Below are positions 6,963 through 14,480 of a DNA stretch of 35,301 nucleotides, piece after piece. Positions within the stretch are counted from its first letter, which is position 1, and the number at the start of each line of letters is the position of its first letter. The notes beneath the pieces are model-generated. The model worked only from the letters and a program-made list of their open reading frames with translations, was not told the DNA's origin and did no database searches. The translations under genes and the position numbers were made by a program. Source of the DNA: Muribaculaceae bacterium (GTDB lineage: Bacteria > Bacteroidota > Bacteroidia > Bacteroidales > Muribaculaceae); assembly GCA_017620715.1 (NCBI GenBank), contig JAGAUN010000029.1, positions 1 to 35,301 on the forward strand, given 5' to 3'.

Positions 6963-6996
6963 GGGGCTGTGTCAAAATAGGCGCAGCCTCTTTTTT
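6963..6996 (+). terminator. Intrinsic terminator of the small secreted gene
   Basis: An 11-bp stem (6963-6973 with 6980-6990, GGGGCTG pairing with CAGCCTC plus G-U pairs) with a 6-nt loop is followed directly by TTTTTT at 6991-6996. Confidence 0.9.
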
Positions 6997-7041
6997 CATT
7001 CTGCTGTAAAATAAAAACTATAGCGCAGAGCGCAAAGAAAT

Positions 7042-7069
7042 AAGGCTACCCCTAAAATGGAGTAGCCTT
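7042..7069 (-). terminator. Terminator of the OmpH-like lipoprotein gene
   Basis: On the minus strand AAGGCTACTCC pairs with GGGGTAGCCTT around a 6-nt loop, followed by ATTTCTTT. It lies 23 nt after the stop codon at 7092. Confidence 0.8.
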
Positions 7070-7091
7070 GATATCGTGAGGTAAGTAGTAT

Positions 7092-7718
7092 TTATTTCTG
7101 TACTTTGTTGTAGCGGGCGTTGAGACCTTTTACTACTTGGTCGGTTACGTCGAAGCGGGGATCGAAGTAGAAGCTGGCAGCACTCTTCTTAAGTACGGCG
7201 TCGATACCGTTGGCCTGGCAGAACGATTTGAGGAATGTTTCAATCGAATCGTTGATCTGATTCTGCATCTGCATAACCTCCTGCTCTGTGGAGCGCTGCA
7301 GATTGTCGAGATAGTTCTGTGCTTCCTGCTGTTTTTTCTGAGCGCGGGCCATATCGGCGTTGTATTCGGCCTCGGAGGCATAGCCCTGATTGCGCATTTT
7401 TGTTTCAATCTGCTGGCCTAACTGGGCGAGCTCGTTGCGGCGCGACTGCTGGGCTGAGAGAAGTTTCGATTCGCTGCGGGTGATGAGCTCCTGAAAATCT
7501 TTGGCGAGGTTGTAGTTGGCAAGCAGTGAGTCTTCGTCGATGTAGCGGATGCGGGGAGCTGCTACGGAGTCGGTTTCGGAGAGCATTGTCTCGGCAGTGA
7601 TTTCCTCTACTGTGGTGCTGTCGGCGCCGGAGTTGTCAGACGATGAGCAGCCGGGAGCTATGGTGTATACTGAAAAGAGAGAGAGCGAAGCAATTGCGAA
7701 AAATGAAAACTTCTTCAT
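7092..7718 (-). CDS. OmpH/Skp-like lipoprotein
   Basis: A 208-residue protein. The chosen ATG (7716-7718) gives a signal peptide MKKFSFFAIASLSLFSVYT ending in APGC, a plausible lipobox, followed by a Ser/Asp/Thr-rich linker. Longer in-frame starts exist but would place this signal internally. From about residue 70, IRYIDEDSLLANYNLAKDFQ opens the Skp/OmpH domain: a long, charged, Gln-rich helical coiled coil (about 85-170) and a C-terminal strand region ending near YFDPRFDVTDQVVKGLN. Family members are periplasmic holdase chaperones for outer-membrane proteins; here lipid anchoring is predicted, which fits Bacteroidota members. The usual partner bamA is not adjacent. It is transcribed together with or just after a 53-aa membrane protein. 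Confidence 0.88.
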   Translation of the reverse strand: MKKFSFFAIASLSLFSVYTIAPGCSSSDNSGADSTTVEEITAETMLSETDSVAAPRIRYIDEDSLLANYNLAKDFQELITRSESKLLSAQQSRRNELAQLGQQIETKMRNQGYASEAEYNADMARAQKKQQEAQNYLDNLQRSTEQEVMQMQNQINDSIETFLKSFCQANGIDAVLKKSAASFYFDPRFDVTDQVVKGLNARYNKVQK

Positions 7719-7777
7719 TTGTGTGGTTTTTGTTTGAAAAACGGAGTGTTTTTTAAGAAAAGAATGAATGTTGTGGA

Positions 7778-7939
7778 TTAATCGTTTGAATGAGAGCAGC
7801 CTATGCCTTTGCGCCTGAGCGCTTCGCTGTCGTGCACGTGGCCCGATGGAAATTTGCCCCCCTTTACAAAGAGCACTTTCACACCCAAAAGCACTACGGC
7901 TATGGCCAGAATAGAGCATGCGAGCAAGAGGGTTTTCAT
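7778..7939 (-). CDS. 53-aa single-pass membrane protein, unknown function
   Basis: A short gene read on the minus strand: ATG at 7937-7939, TAA at 7778-7780. Residues 4-24 form one hydrophobic helix (LLLACSILAIAVVLLGVKVL). The tail begins with basic VKGGKFPSGHVHDS and ends ALRRKGIGCSHSND. I recall small Bacteroidota proteins with the same plan, one transmembrane helix followed by a GKFP...H and an ALR.KGI.C block, so it is probably a conserved family; this was not checked. It has a -7 box 21 nt upstream and lies 59 nt before the OmpH-like gene in the same direction. The conserved-looking Cys and His residues could bind metal or be redox-active, which is speculative. No function is known to me. 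Confidence 0.72.
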   Translation of the reverse strand: MKTLLLACSILAIAVVLLGVKVLFVKGGKFPSGHVHDSEALRRKGIGCSHSND

Positions 7940-7959
7940 AGGTTTGCCGAAATTCTATG

Positions 7960-7967
7960 CAAATATA
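7960..7967 (-). promoter_or_regulatory. -7 box for the 53-aa protein and OmpH-like gene
   Basis: The minus strand reads TATATTTG, an exact TAnnTTTG match, 20 nt before the ATG at 7939. No TTTG at the usual -33 distance was found. Confidence 0.5.
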
Positions 7968-8131
7968 TGAAAGGATAAGCAAAATTTGCCTCAAAGTCAA
8001 TTTTATTTTGTAACTTGTGGTGCTTTTAGAGATTGTTTTAACAACTTTTTCACATCGCGGCACCGCAGCGAGCCCTTAAAAGCATGAAAGTATTGAAATT
8101 TTAATCACTCAACACCCAATATTACAGATTT

Positions 8132-9592
8132 ATGAAAGTATCAGAACTTCAACCTAAAAATGTATTCGCTATCTTCGACGCGATTACCCGCATACCGCGT
8201 CCGTCGAAGAAAGAGGAAAAAATACGCCAATATATACTCGACTTCGCCAAATCGCACGGTCTCGAAGCCCGTACCGACGCTGTAGGCAATGTGGCCATCA
8301 CCAAGCCCGCAACTCCCGGCTACGAGAAGGCTCCCAAGGTGGTGCTTCAGGGTCACATGGATATGGTGTGCGAGGCCAACGACAAGAACTTCGACTTCAA
8401 CACCACTCCCATCACCACTATCGTGGATGGCGAATGGGTGAAGGCCGACGGCACTACTCTCGGCGCTGACAACGGTATCGGCGTGGCCACATCGCTCGCC
8501 ATACTTACCGACGATACCCTTGTGCACGGGCCCCTTGAAGCTCTCTTTACCATGGACGAGGAGACAGGCATGACCGGCGCCAACAATCTCGGCGAGGGAA
8601 TGCTCGACGGTGACATACTTATAAATCTCGACTCGGAAGATGATGCCGAGCTTTTCATAGGTTGCGCAGGCGGCGTCGACACCGTGTGCACCTTCCACTA
8701 TTCGCGTTCGTTTGCTCCAAAAGACTTCCATTATTTCAAGGTGTCGGTATCGAAAGGCCAGGGCGGCCACTCGGGCGGCGACATACATCTCGGTCGTGCC
8801 AATGCCAACAAGGTTGTGGCCCGTTTCCTTTATGAGCTGAGCAAGAAATTCGAGGTGGCTCTGAGCGAATTTGACGGCGGCAATCTCCGCAACGCAATAC
8901 CGCGTGCCGCACATGCCGTGTTTGGCGTGCATACCTCGCACAAAGAGAATGTGAGCGCCGCCCTCAATCAGTATCGTGCTGTGATTGAAGGTGAGTATTC
9001 CGACCTCGAACCCACACTCGAAATAAGCATTGAAAGCGTTGAGAAGCCCGATTTCAGCATCGACGATACCACTGCCCGCAATATTATCGAGGCAATATAC
9101 AGCGCTCCTCACGGAGTAGTGTCGATGTCGCGCGAGCTCGAAGGCCTTGTGGAGACCTCGACAAATCTCGCATCAGTCAAGATGGGTGCCGACAATACTT
9201 TGGTTGTGACCACCTCGCAGCGTTCGTCGGTAGATTCACGCAAATGGGATATTGCTACCCAGGTTGAAGCGCTCTTTACTCTGGCCGGAGCTGAGGTAAA
9301 ACATGGCGAAGGTTATCCCGGATGGCGCCCCAACATGAAATCGCCCATCATGGAGATGGCTTCGGAGGCATACAAGGAGCTATACGGTGTCACTCCCAAG
9401 ATTACCGCCATACACGCCGGTCTGGAGTGCGGACTGTTCCTGGAGAAATATCCGCACCTCGACATGGTATCGTTCGGCCCCACATTGCGCGACGTACATT
9501 CGCCCTCTGAGCGTATGCACATTCCGGCCGTAGAGCGCTTCTATGAGCAGCTCAAACTTACTTTGAAAAAGGTTGCCGAAAAAGGCAAATAA
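8132..9592 (+). CDS. pepD: Aminoacyl-histidine dipeptidase (cytosolic M20 peptidase)
   Basis: A 486-residue enzyme of the M20C PepD family, which hydrolyses Xaa-His and other dipeptides in the cytoplasm using a two-zinc centre. The zinc and catalytic residues are in the family order: GHMDMV with His75 and Asp77, ADNGIG with bridging Asp113, the general-base pair MDEETGMTGA with Glu143 and Glu144, then an Asp in LINLDSEDD. The lid or dimerisation domain contains SGGDIHLGRANANK. The last metal histidine lies in the C-terminal SFGPTLRDVHSPSERM segment. Length and domain order are normal. It is a single gene closed by a strong terminator at 9609-9650. The signal-less N-terminus supports a cytoplasmic role in peptide recycling. 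Confidence 0.95.
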   Translation: MKVSELQPKNVFAIFDAITRIPRPSKKEEKIRQYILDFAKSHGLEARTDAVGNVAITKPATPGYEKAPKVVLQGHMDMVCEANDKNFDFNTTPITTIVDGEWVKADGTTLGADNGIGVATSLAILTDDTLVHGPLEALFTMDEETGMTGANNLGEGMLDGDILINLDSEDDAELFIGCAGGVDTVCTFHYSRSFAPKDFHYFKVSVSKGQGGHSGGDIHLGRANANKVVARFLYELSKKFEVALSEFDGGNLRNAIPRAAHAVFGVHTSHKENVSAALNQYRAVIEGEYSDLEPTLEISIESVEKPDFSIDDTTARNIIEAIYSAPHGVVSMSRELEGLVETSTNLASVKMGADNTLVVTTSQRSSVDSRKWDIATQVEALFTLAGAEVKHGEGYPGWRPNMKSPIMEMASEAYKELYGVTPKITAIHAGLECGLFLEKYPHLDMVSFGPTLRDVHSPSERMHIPAVERFYEQLKLTLKKVAEKGK

Positions 9593-9608
9593 TATTTTCA
9601 CCCATCCT

Positions 9609-9650
9609 CACAGTCTCGGAGCACGTATGCTCTGAGACTGTGTAATTTTT
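9609..9650 (+). terminator. Intrinsic terminator of pepD
   Basis: A 15-bp stem with a single G-U pair (9609-9623 with 9628-9642) and a CGTA tetraloop is followed by TAATTTTT. It starts 17 nt after the pepD stop. Confidence 0.9.
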
Positions 9651-9661
9651 ACCACAATACC

Positions 9662-10402
9662 ATGAGACTCCTGTTTTTGCTCTTGCTGCTCACCGCAGCC
9701 GTTGCGTCGGCCTCGGAGCCGACGCACACCCAACCGGCTGTCGATACGCTCGCTGCTGTCGTTGAGGAAGCCGACACGCTGCCTTCTGAAATACTGCGCC
9801 TTACCGACGACGATTACCGTGCTGTGGCCGAGGAGCTCGGCGTGGAGGTGGCCGCTATCAAAGCGGTAGTTGATATAGAGGCCGGGAGGGCGCATGAAGG
9901 TTTTTTCAAACCGGGTTATCCGCTGATAAACTTCGATTTGTCGATGTTTCGCCAGCGCGCCCGTCACAACAAGGTGAATCTCAGCCGCTATGCCAAGTCT
10001 CATCCGGTAGTGTTTGCAAGCCCCAATTCCCGCAGATACGGCTCGCGTCAGGCGGCGCAACAGGAACGTCTGCGTCAAGCCCGTACCATACACGAGGTTA
10101 CCGCCATAGAGGGTACATTCTGGGGTATGTTTCAGATAGGCGGCTTCAACTGGAAGCTGTGCGGCTGCAAGGATATCAAGGAGTTTGTGCGCCGCATGTC
10201 GACCTCCGAGCGCGAGCAGCTCGAACTTTTCGCCGCATTCATACGTAGTATCGGCCTCGACAAGGCGCTGCGCAACCGCGACTGGACTACCTTTGCCCGT
10301 CGCTACAACGGCACATCGTATGCTGCGCGCGGTTATCACACGCGTCTTGCAAACGCATATAAGCGCCATAAGGCTCTTGAGAGTGCCCATGGCGCTGAAT
10401 GA
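9662..10402 (+). CDS. Secreted N-acetylmuramidase-like protein
   Basis: A 246-residue protein with a signal peptide (MRLLFLLLLLTAAVASA) and then one domain resembling the N-acetylmuramidase (DUF3380) family of lysozyme-like enzymes. Diagnostic features are VAAIKAVVDIEAGRAHEGFF, with Glu73 in the expected catalytic position, PLINFDLSMFRQR, and the downstream GTFWGMFQIGGFNWKLCGC and WTTFARRYNG blocks. Family members cut the MurNAc-GlcNAc bond of peptidoglycan and are common in phage endolysins, but nothing else here looks phage-derived. Export suggests a role in cell-wall remodelling or attack on other cells; which one is not visible. It follows the pepD terminator by about 10 nt and converges on prfB with a 28-nt gap and no obvious terminator between them. 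Confidence 0.82.
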   Translation: MRLLFLLLLLTAAVASASEPTHTQPAVDTLAAVVEEADTLPSEILRLTDDDYRAVAEELGVEVAAIKAVVDIEAGRAHEGFFKPGYPLINFDLSMFRQRARHNKVNLSRYAKSHPVVFASPNSRRYGSRQAAQQERLRQARTIHEVTAIEGTFWGMFQIGGFNWKLCGCKDIKEFVRRMSTSEREQLELFAAFIRSIGLDKALRNRDWTTFARRYNGTSYAARGYHTRLANAYKRHKALESAHGAE

Positions 10403-10430
10403 TGGGATGAACTGAAAATTATACTGTCGG

Positions 10431-11556
10431 TCAGGATTTCTCCTCTTCGGAGGCGGCAAATTCCATCAGATAAGCCTTGATGAACCCGTCGAGGTCGCCG
10501 TCCATCACTCCCTGCACGTCGGAGGTCTGGAAGCCGGTGCGGTGGTCTTTCACGCGGCGGTCGTCGAACACGTACGACCTTATTTGCGAGCCCCACTCTA
10601 TTTTCATTTTGCCTGCTTCGATTTTTGCCTGCTCCTCCATGCGGTGATGCAACTCCTTTTCGTAAAGTATGGATCGGAGTTGGCGCATGGCGTTCTCTTT
10701 GTTCTTGGGCTGGTCGCGGGTCTCGGTATTCTCAATGAGAATTTCCTCTTTTTCGCCGGTGTAAGGGTCGGTGAACTGGTAGCGCAGTCGCACGCCCGAT
10801 TCTACCTTGTTGACGTTCTGACCGCCTGCGCCACCCGAGCGGAAGGTGTCCCACGACAGGAGTGCCGGGTCGACTTTTACTTCAATCGTATCGTCGACAA
10901 GGGGTGTCACGATTACTGATGCAAACGATGTCATGCGCTTGCCCTGCGCGTTGTAGGGCGATACGCGTACCAGACGGTGCACGCCGTTCTCGCTCTTGAG
11001 GTAGCCATAGGCAAAGTCACCCTCCACATTGATGGTGCACGATTTGATGCCTGCCTCGTCGCCGTCGAGAAGGTTGGCCACAGATATTTTGTAGCCGTGC
11101 TGCTCGCACCAGCGCATATACATGCGCATAAGCATCGAAGCCCAGTCCTGGCTCTCGGTGCCTCCGGCTCCGGAGTTGATTTTGAGCACCACGCCGAGTT
11201 TGTCTTCCTCGCGGCGGAGCATATTGCGCAACTCCAGGTCTTCTATTTTCTGTATGGCTTTGGCATAGAGCTGGTCGAGGTCGGCTTCGGAGAGGTCGCC
11301 CTCTTTTACAAATTCCCAGCCTATCTCCAGTTCGTCGACGGCGTCTTCAACCTCGCGGTATCCGTCGAGCCAGCTTTGTAAATCCTTGATTTTTTTCATC
11401 TGGAGGCGCGCTTCCTTGGGGTGTTCCCAGAAGTCAGGCACATGAGTACGCAGCTCCTCCTCCTCTACCTGTATTTTTTTACTGTCGATGTCAAAGATAC
11501 CTCCTCAACGCGAGCTTGCGTTCAAAAGTCTCTTTTAATTGTTCCTGAGTAATCAT
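10431..11556 (-). CDS. prfB: Peptide chain release factor 2, with programmed +1 frameshift
   Basis: RF2 releases finished proteins at UGA and UAA codons. The ATG at 11554-11556 opens a 21-codon frame ending at an in-frame TGA (11491-11493). A +1 shift on CTT-TGA-C puts the ribosome into the main frame, which continues ...DIDSKKIQVEEEE... to the TGA at 10431-10433, for about 374 residues, close to the family's usual 365. The GGQ catalytic motif is in RSGGAGGQNVNKVESG. The stop-codon recognition element reads VRVSPYNAQGKRMTSFAS, with SPY where many RF2 proteins have SPF. The N-terminal helical domain includes PDFWEHPKEA. It lies 19 nt downstream of the acyl-CoA synthetase stop and is probably co-transcribed with it. 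The frameshift makes RF2 synthesis self-regulating, as established in other bacteria. Confidence 0.96.
11490..11505 (-). promoter_or_regulatory. prfB autoregulatory frameshift site
   Basis: On the minus strand an internal Shine-Dalgarno AGGAGG (11505-11500) lies three bases before CTT TGA C (11496-11490). This is the classical arrangement that pushes the ribosome +1 at the UGA when RF2 is scarce. Both the short upstream frame and the long downstream frame are visible. Confidence 0.95.
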
Positions 11557-11575
11557 GATCGGTAAAAATATGTGT

Positions 11576-13381
11576 TTAGGCGTACATTGCTTCGATTTCG
11601 CGGGCGTAGTGCGAATCGATTACTTTACGTTTTATTTTCAGAGTGTTGGTGAGCTCACCGGCTTCCATTGTGAAAGCCTGCGGAAGGAGAGTGAATTTCT
11701 TGATGCGCTCGAATCCGGCAAACGATTCCTGGAGCTTGTCAATACGCTCCTGTATCATTTTGCGTATATCCATGTTGCGCAGCAGATCCTCTATATTCTG
11801 ATACTGGATGTGCTTTTTGCGGGCATACTCCTTGAGGGCCTCAAATGCGGGTATGATGATGGCGGTGACATACTTGCGCTTATCGCCGATTACAGCTACC
11901 TGCTCAATGTATTTGTCCTCGCCGAGACGGCTTTCGAGTGCCTGCGGAGCTATGTATTTTCCGTTTGATGTCTTGAAGAGGTCTTTGATGCGCTCGGTGA
12001 GCACCAGATTGCCGTTGTCGTCGATATATCCGGCATCGCCTGTGCGGAACCAACCGTCGGCGGTGAAGGCTTCTTCGGTGGCGTCGGGCTTGTTGTAGTA
12101 GCCACGCATTACGGTGTCGCCCTTGACGAGTATCTCGTTGTCGTCGCCTATGCGCACCTCAATGCCCGGCATGGGTGTGCCAACGGAGCCTATGGCAAAG
12201 TCGGTGTTGGGGAAGCATGTGACGGTAGCGGTAGTTTCGCTCAGTCCGTAGCCTATCTTGATGTCGATGCCGCAGCTGTGCAGAAATTCCACTATCGTGG
12301 CCGAGAGTGGTGCGCCGGCTGTGGGGAACATCTTGCCCTGAGGTATGCCAATTACATTGCGCATGGGCGCGAATACCTTTTTGTCGAAAAATCTGTATTG
12401 CCATTCGAGCATTCGTGGTACGGGCAGTCCGAGGCGCTTGTAGTGTAGGTTGCGCTTCTTGCCGCAGGCCAGTGCCCTTGATGCGAGCCATTTGCGAATA
12501 CCCTTCATTGACGATAGCTTCTCCTGAACGGCGGTGTAGACTTTTTCCCAGAAGCGTGGCACGGAGCACATGCAGGTGGGCTTGACCTCGCGCAGCGACT
12601 GCTGAATGGCGTGCGGATCATTGTTGATAGCCACGCGCATGCCGGTGAAGAAGCAGAAGTAAGTCCACGCTTTTTCGAAGATGTGGCTCAGGGGAAGGAA
12701 GCATATCGAACTGTCGGCATCCGTGAGCTGGGTGAGGCGGGTGCGGTGTATCTCCATGGCTGTATTGAAGCAGGAGTGGGGAAGCACGGCCCCTTTGGGC
12801 TCTCCGGTGGTGCCGGATGTGTAGATTATAGTTGCGATGTCGGTGGGCTTGGATGCGAGAGTGCGTCGGCCCACTTCGTCGATAGTCGATTCGGTTGCTT
12901 TCTCTCCGAGTCCTATCAGCGATGAGAATGGTATGGTTGTGGTATCGCCCGAAACGAGCTTCACATCATCCATCGTTACAATCAGCCGCAGTGTGGGGCA
13001 CTTGTGGGCTATCGAGGCTGCGAGCTCGTATTGAGCTTGTGTGCCTACCAGCAGCAGGCGGCATGAAGCGTCGTTGACGATATAGGCCACCTGGTCGGCG
13101 GTTGATGTTGAATAGATTGAAATCGGCACCATGCGATTGGCATAGGCGGCGAAGTCGGTGATAAGTATCTCGGGGCGGTTGGCTGAGAAGATGGCTATGT
13201 GGTCGGCTTCTTTGCAGCCCAGAATTTCAAGGGCGAAAGCAACGCTCTGTGTCTGATCGCGAAATTCGTTCCAGGAAGTGGGTTCCCATTTATCGGTGCC
13301 CGGAGTTTTATATGTATATGCCTCGCGTTTGCCGTATTTGTCGGCCTGGCGATTCATAAGAGTTGTCAAAATGTTGGCCAT
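11576..13381 (-). CDS. Long-chain acyl-CoA synthetase (AMP-forming)
   Basis: A 601-residue member of the ANL adenylating superfamily, which activates fatty acids to acyl-CoA through an acyl-AMP intermediate. The phosphate-binding loop IIYTSGTTGEPKGAVLP lies near residue 190. The adenine-binding motif GYGLSETTATV and the ribose-binding and hinge region WFRTGDAGYIDDNGNLVLTE then KDLFKTSNGKYI follow in order, so the active site looks complete. Length matches bacterial FadD15-like long-chain synthetases. It has no signal peptide and is likely cytoplasmic or membrane-associated. It leads an operon with prfB. Substrate chain length cannot be read from sequence; uptake of exogenous fatty acids or lipid recycling are both possible. 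Confidence 0.93.
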   Translation of the reverse strand: MANILTTLMNRQADKYGKREAYTYKTPGTDKWEPTSWNEFRDQTQSVAFALEILGCKEADHIAIFSANRPEILITDFAAYANRMVPISIYSTSTADQVAYIVNDASCRLLLVGTQAQYELAASIAHKCPTLRLIVTMDDVKLVSGDTTTIPFSSLIGLGEKATESTIDEVGRRTLASKPTDIATIIYTSGTTGEPKGAVLPHSCFNTAMEIHRTRLTQLTDADSSICFLPLSHIFEKAWTYFCFFTGMRVAINNDPHAIQQSLREVKPTCMCSVPRFWEKVYTAVQEKLSSMKGIRKWLASRALACGKKRNLHYKRLGLPVPRMLEWQYRFFDKKVFAPMRNVIGIPQGKMFPTAGAPLSATIVEFLHSCGIDIKIGYGLSETTATVTCFPNTDFAIGSVGTPMPGIEVRIGDDNEILVKGDTVMRGYYNKPDATEEAFTADGWFRTGDAGYIDDNGNLVLTERIKDLFKTSNGKYIAPQALESRLGEDKYIEQVAVIGDKRKYVTAIIIPAFEALKEYARKKHIQYQNIEDLLRNMDIRKMIQERIDKLQESFAGFERIKKFTLLPQAFTMEAGELTNTLKIKRKVIDSHYAREIEAMYA

Positions 13382-13409
13382 AGAGGTGTATTTTGATTCT
13401 TGCAGGGGG

Positions 13410-13417
13410 CAAAGTTA
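13410..13417 (-). promoter_or_regulatory. -7 box of the acyl-CoA synthetase/prfB operon
   Basis: The minus strand reads TAACTTTG, an exact TAnnTTTG match, 29 nt before the start codon. The -33 position has only TTAC at 19 bp. The rest of the 127-bp gap holds nothing else recognisable. Confidence 0.5.
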
Positions 13418-13508
13418 GCCCAAATCACTTTAAAATGTAACGTTTTGGCCGTTAAATTCGACGTATTGTTAACATCTGTTGTCAAACAGGCGCTCAGATT
13501 AACCGTTG

Positions 13509-14480
13509 TTAACACTTTGGTGCTTTCTCTGCGAACCAATGCAGAGCCAGGTAGCTGCCGCCGTGGCCAGTGAGCCGGTTGATGGTGTAGATGAGTCCCA
13601 TTTTCATCGCTGTGGAGACGCGCAGGCGGCGGTGCTCAATGGGCTGGAGAATTGTCAGTGCCGCTTCTTCATTGCCTTCGCGGCGATATAGCGATGCCAT
13701 AATCAGTCGGCGCGCATGCACAATCATGCTCAGTTTCTCCGACTGTACGGGGGCGGTCAGTTTGTCAATGGCATCAAGCGCCAGTGCGTGATAGGCGACT
13801 TTGGCGCTCATTGATGTTCCGGTAAGCGACTCCTCTTCGGGGTGAACCCACACAGTGGGGGCTCCCTCAATGCGTACCGGCCGTATTTCGGAGTGCAAAA
13901 GGAGGCGGAGGCCGAGCTCTAGGTCATCCCATGTGTGGAGCTGTTCGTTCCAGCCTCCTGCCTGGCGTAATATCTCGGTGCTGACCACATAGCAGGCGGT
14001 TGATAGAGGGCAATGGAGAATCTGGAGAGCTTTGAGATCGTGGTGTCGCCGGCTCTTTACCGATGTCCATCCGTCGGGGTCTATTACGGCTACGTCGAAG
14101 TAAAACAGATTGGCGTCGGGGTGCTCATCTATCGCGCGGGTGAGGCTTTGGAGATGAGGGGGCAGCATCTCGTCGTCGGAATCGAAAAACAATACGAACG
14201 GGGTGTCAACGGCTTCTAATCCGGCGTTGCGTGCCACAGCTGCTCCCGGACGGTCAAGGCTCACCACTTTGATTCGGAAATCGGGAGAGCGGTGAGTGTC
14301 GGCCCAGTCGGTTATTACCTCGAGGGTAGTGTCGGTCGATGCACTGTCTACTATTATGAGATTGAGGGGCCGGAGTGTCTGCGAGTAGATGCTGTTGAGC
14401 GTGCGGCATACTATCGATGCACGATTGCGCACCGGCACTACAACGGATAATGTGGCTGCAGGGAGGAGCTGCGAGGTCAT
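13509..14480 (-). CDS. Family 2 glycosyltransferase
   Basis: A 323-residue GT-A fold glycosyltransferase. The N-terminal nucleotide-sugar-binding core reads LSVVVPVRNRASIVCRTLNS, followed by IIVDSASTDTT, then GAAVARNAGLEAVDTPFV and the metal-binding FFDSDDEM in the DxD position. The C-terminal third is helical with no membrane span. Donor and acceptor are not predictable. The ATG overlaps the stop of the upstream TlpA-fold lipoprotein by 4 bp (ATGA), so the two are translationally coupled, an unusual pairing of a glycosyltransferase with a thioredoxin-fold lipoprotein. A role in surface glycan or protein O-glycan assembly is inferred from family membership only. Confidence 0.9.
   Translation of the reverse strand: MTSQLLPAATLSVVVPVRNRASIVCRTLNSIYSQTLRPLNLIIVDSASTDTTLEVITDWADTHRSPDFRIKVVSLDRPGAAVARNAGLEAVDTPFVLFFDSDDEMLPPHLQSLTRAIDEHPDANLFYFDVAVIDPDGWTSVKSRRHHDLKALQILHCPLSTACYVVSTEILRQAGGWNEQLHTWDDLELGLRLLLHSEIRPVRIEGAPTVWVHPEEESLTGTSMSAKVAYHALALDAIDKLTAPVQSEKLSMIVHARRLIMASLYRREGNEEAALTILQPIEHRRLRVSTAMKMGLIYTINRLTGHGGSYLALHWFAEKAPKC

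Noticed and set aside
7719..8063. Long N-terminal extension of the OmpH-like gene
   Set aside because: The extension would put the signal peptide and lipobox inside the protein and overlaps the 53-aa gene in a different frame; the ATG at 7718 explains the sequence better.
9662..10402. Prophage endolysin
   Set aside because: The muramidase has a signal peptide and no holin, integrase or structural phage gene nearby, so a host wall enzyme is more likely.
10542..10919. 125-codon plus-strand frame opposite prfB
   Set aside because: Shadow of prfB; no domain or regulatory signal.
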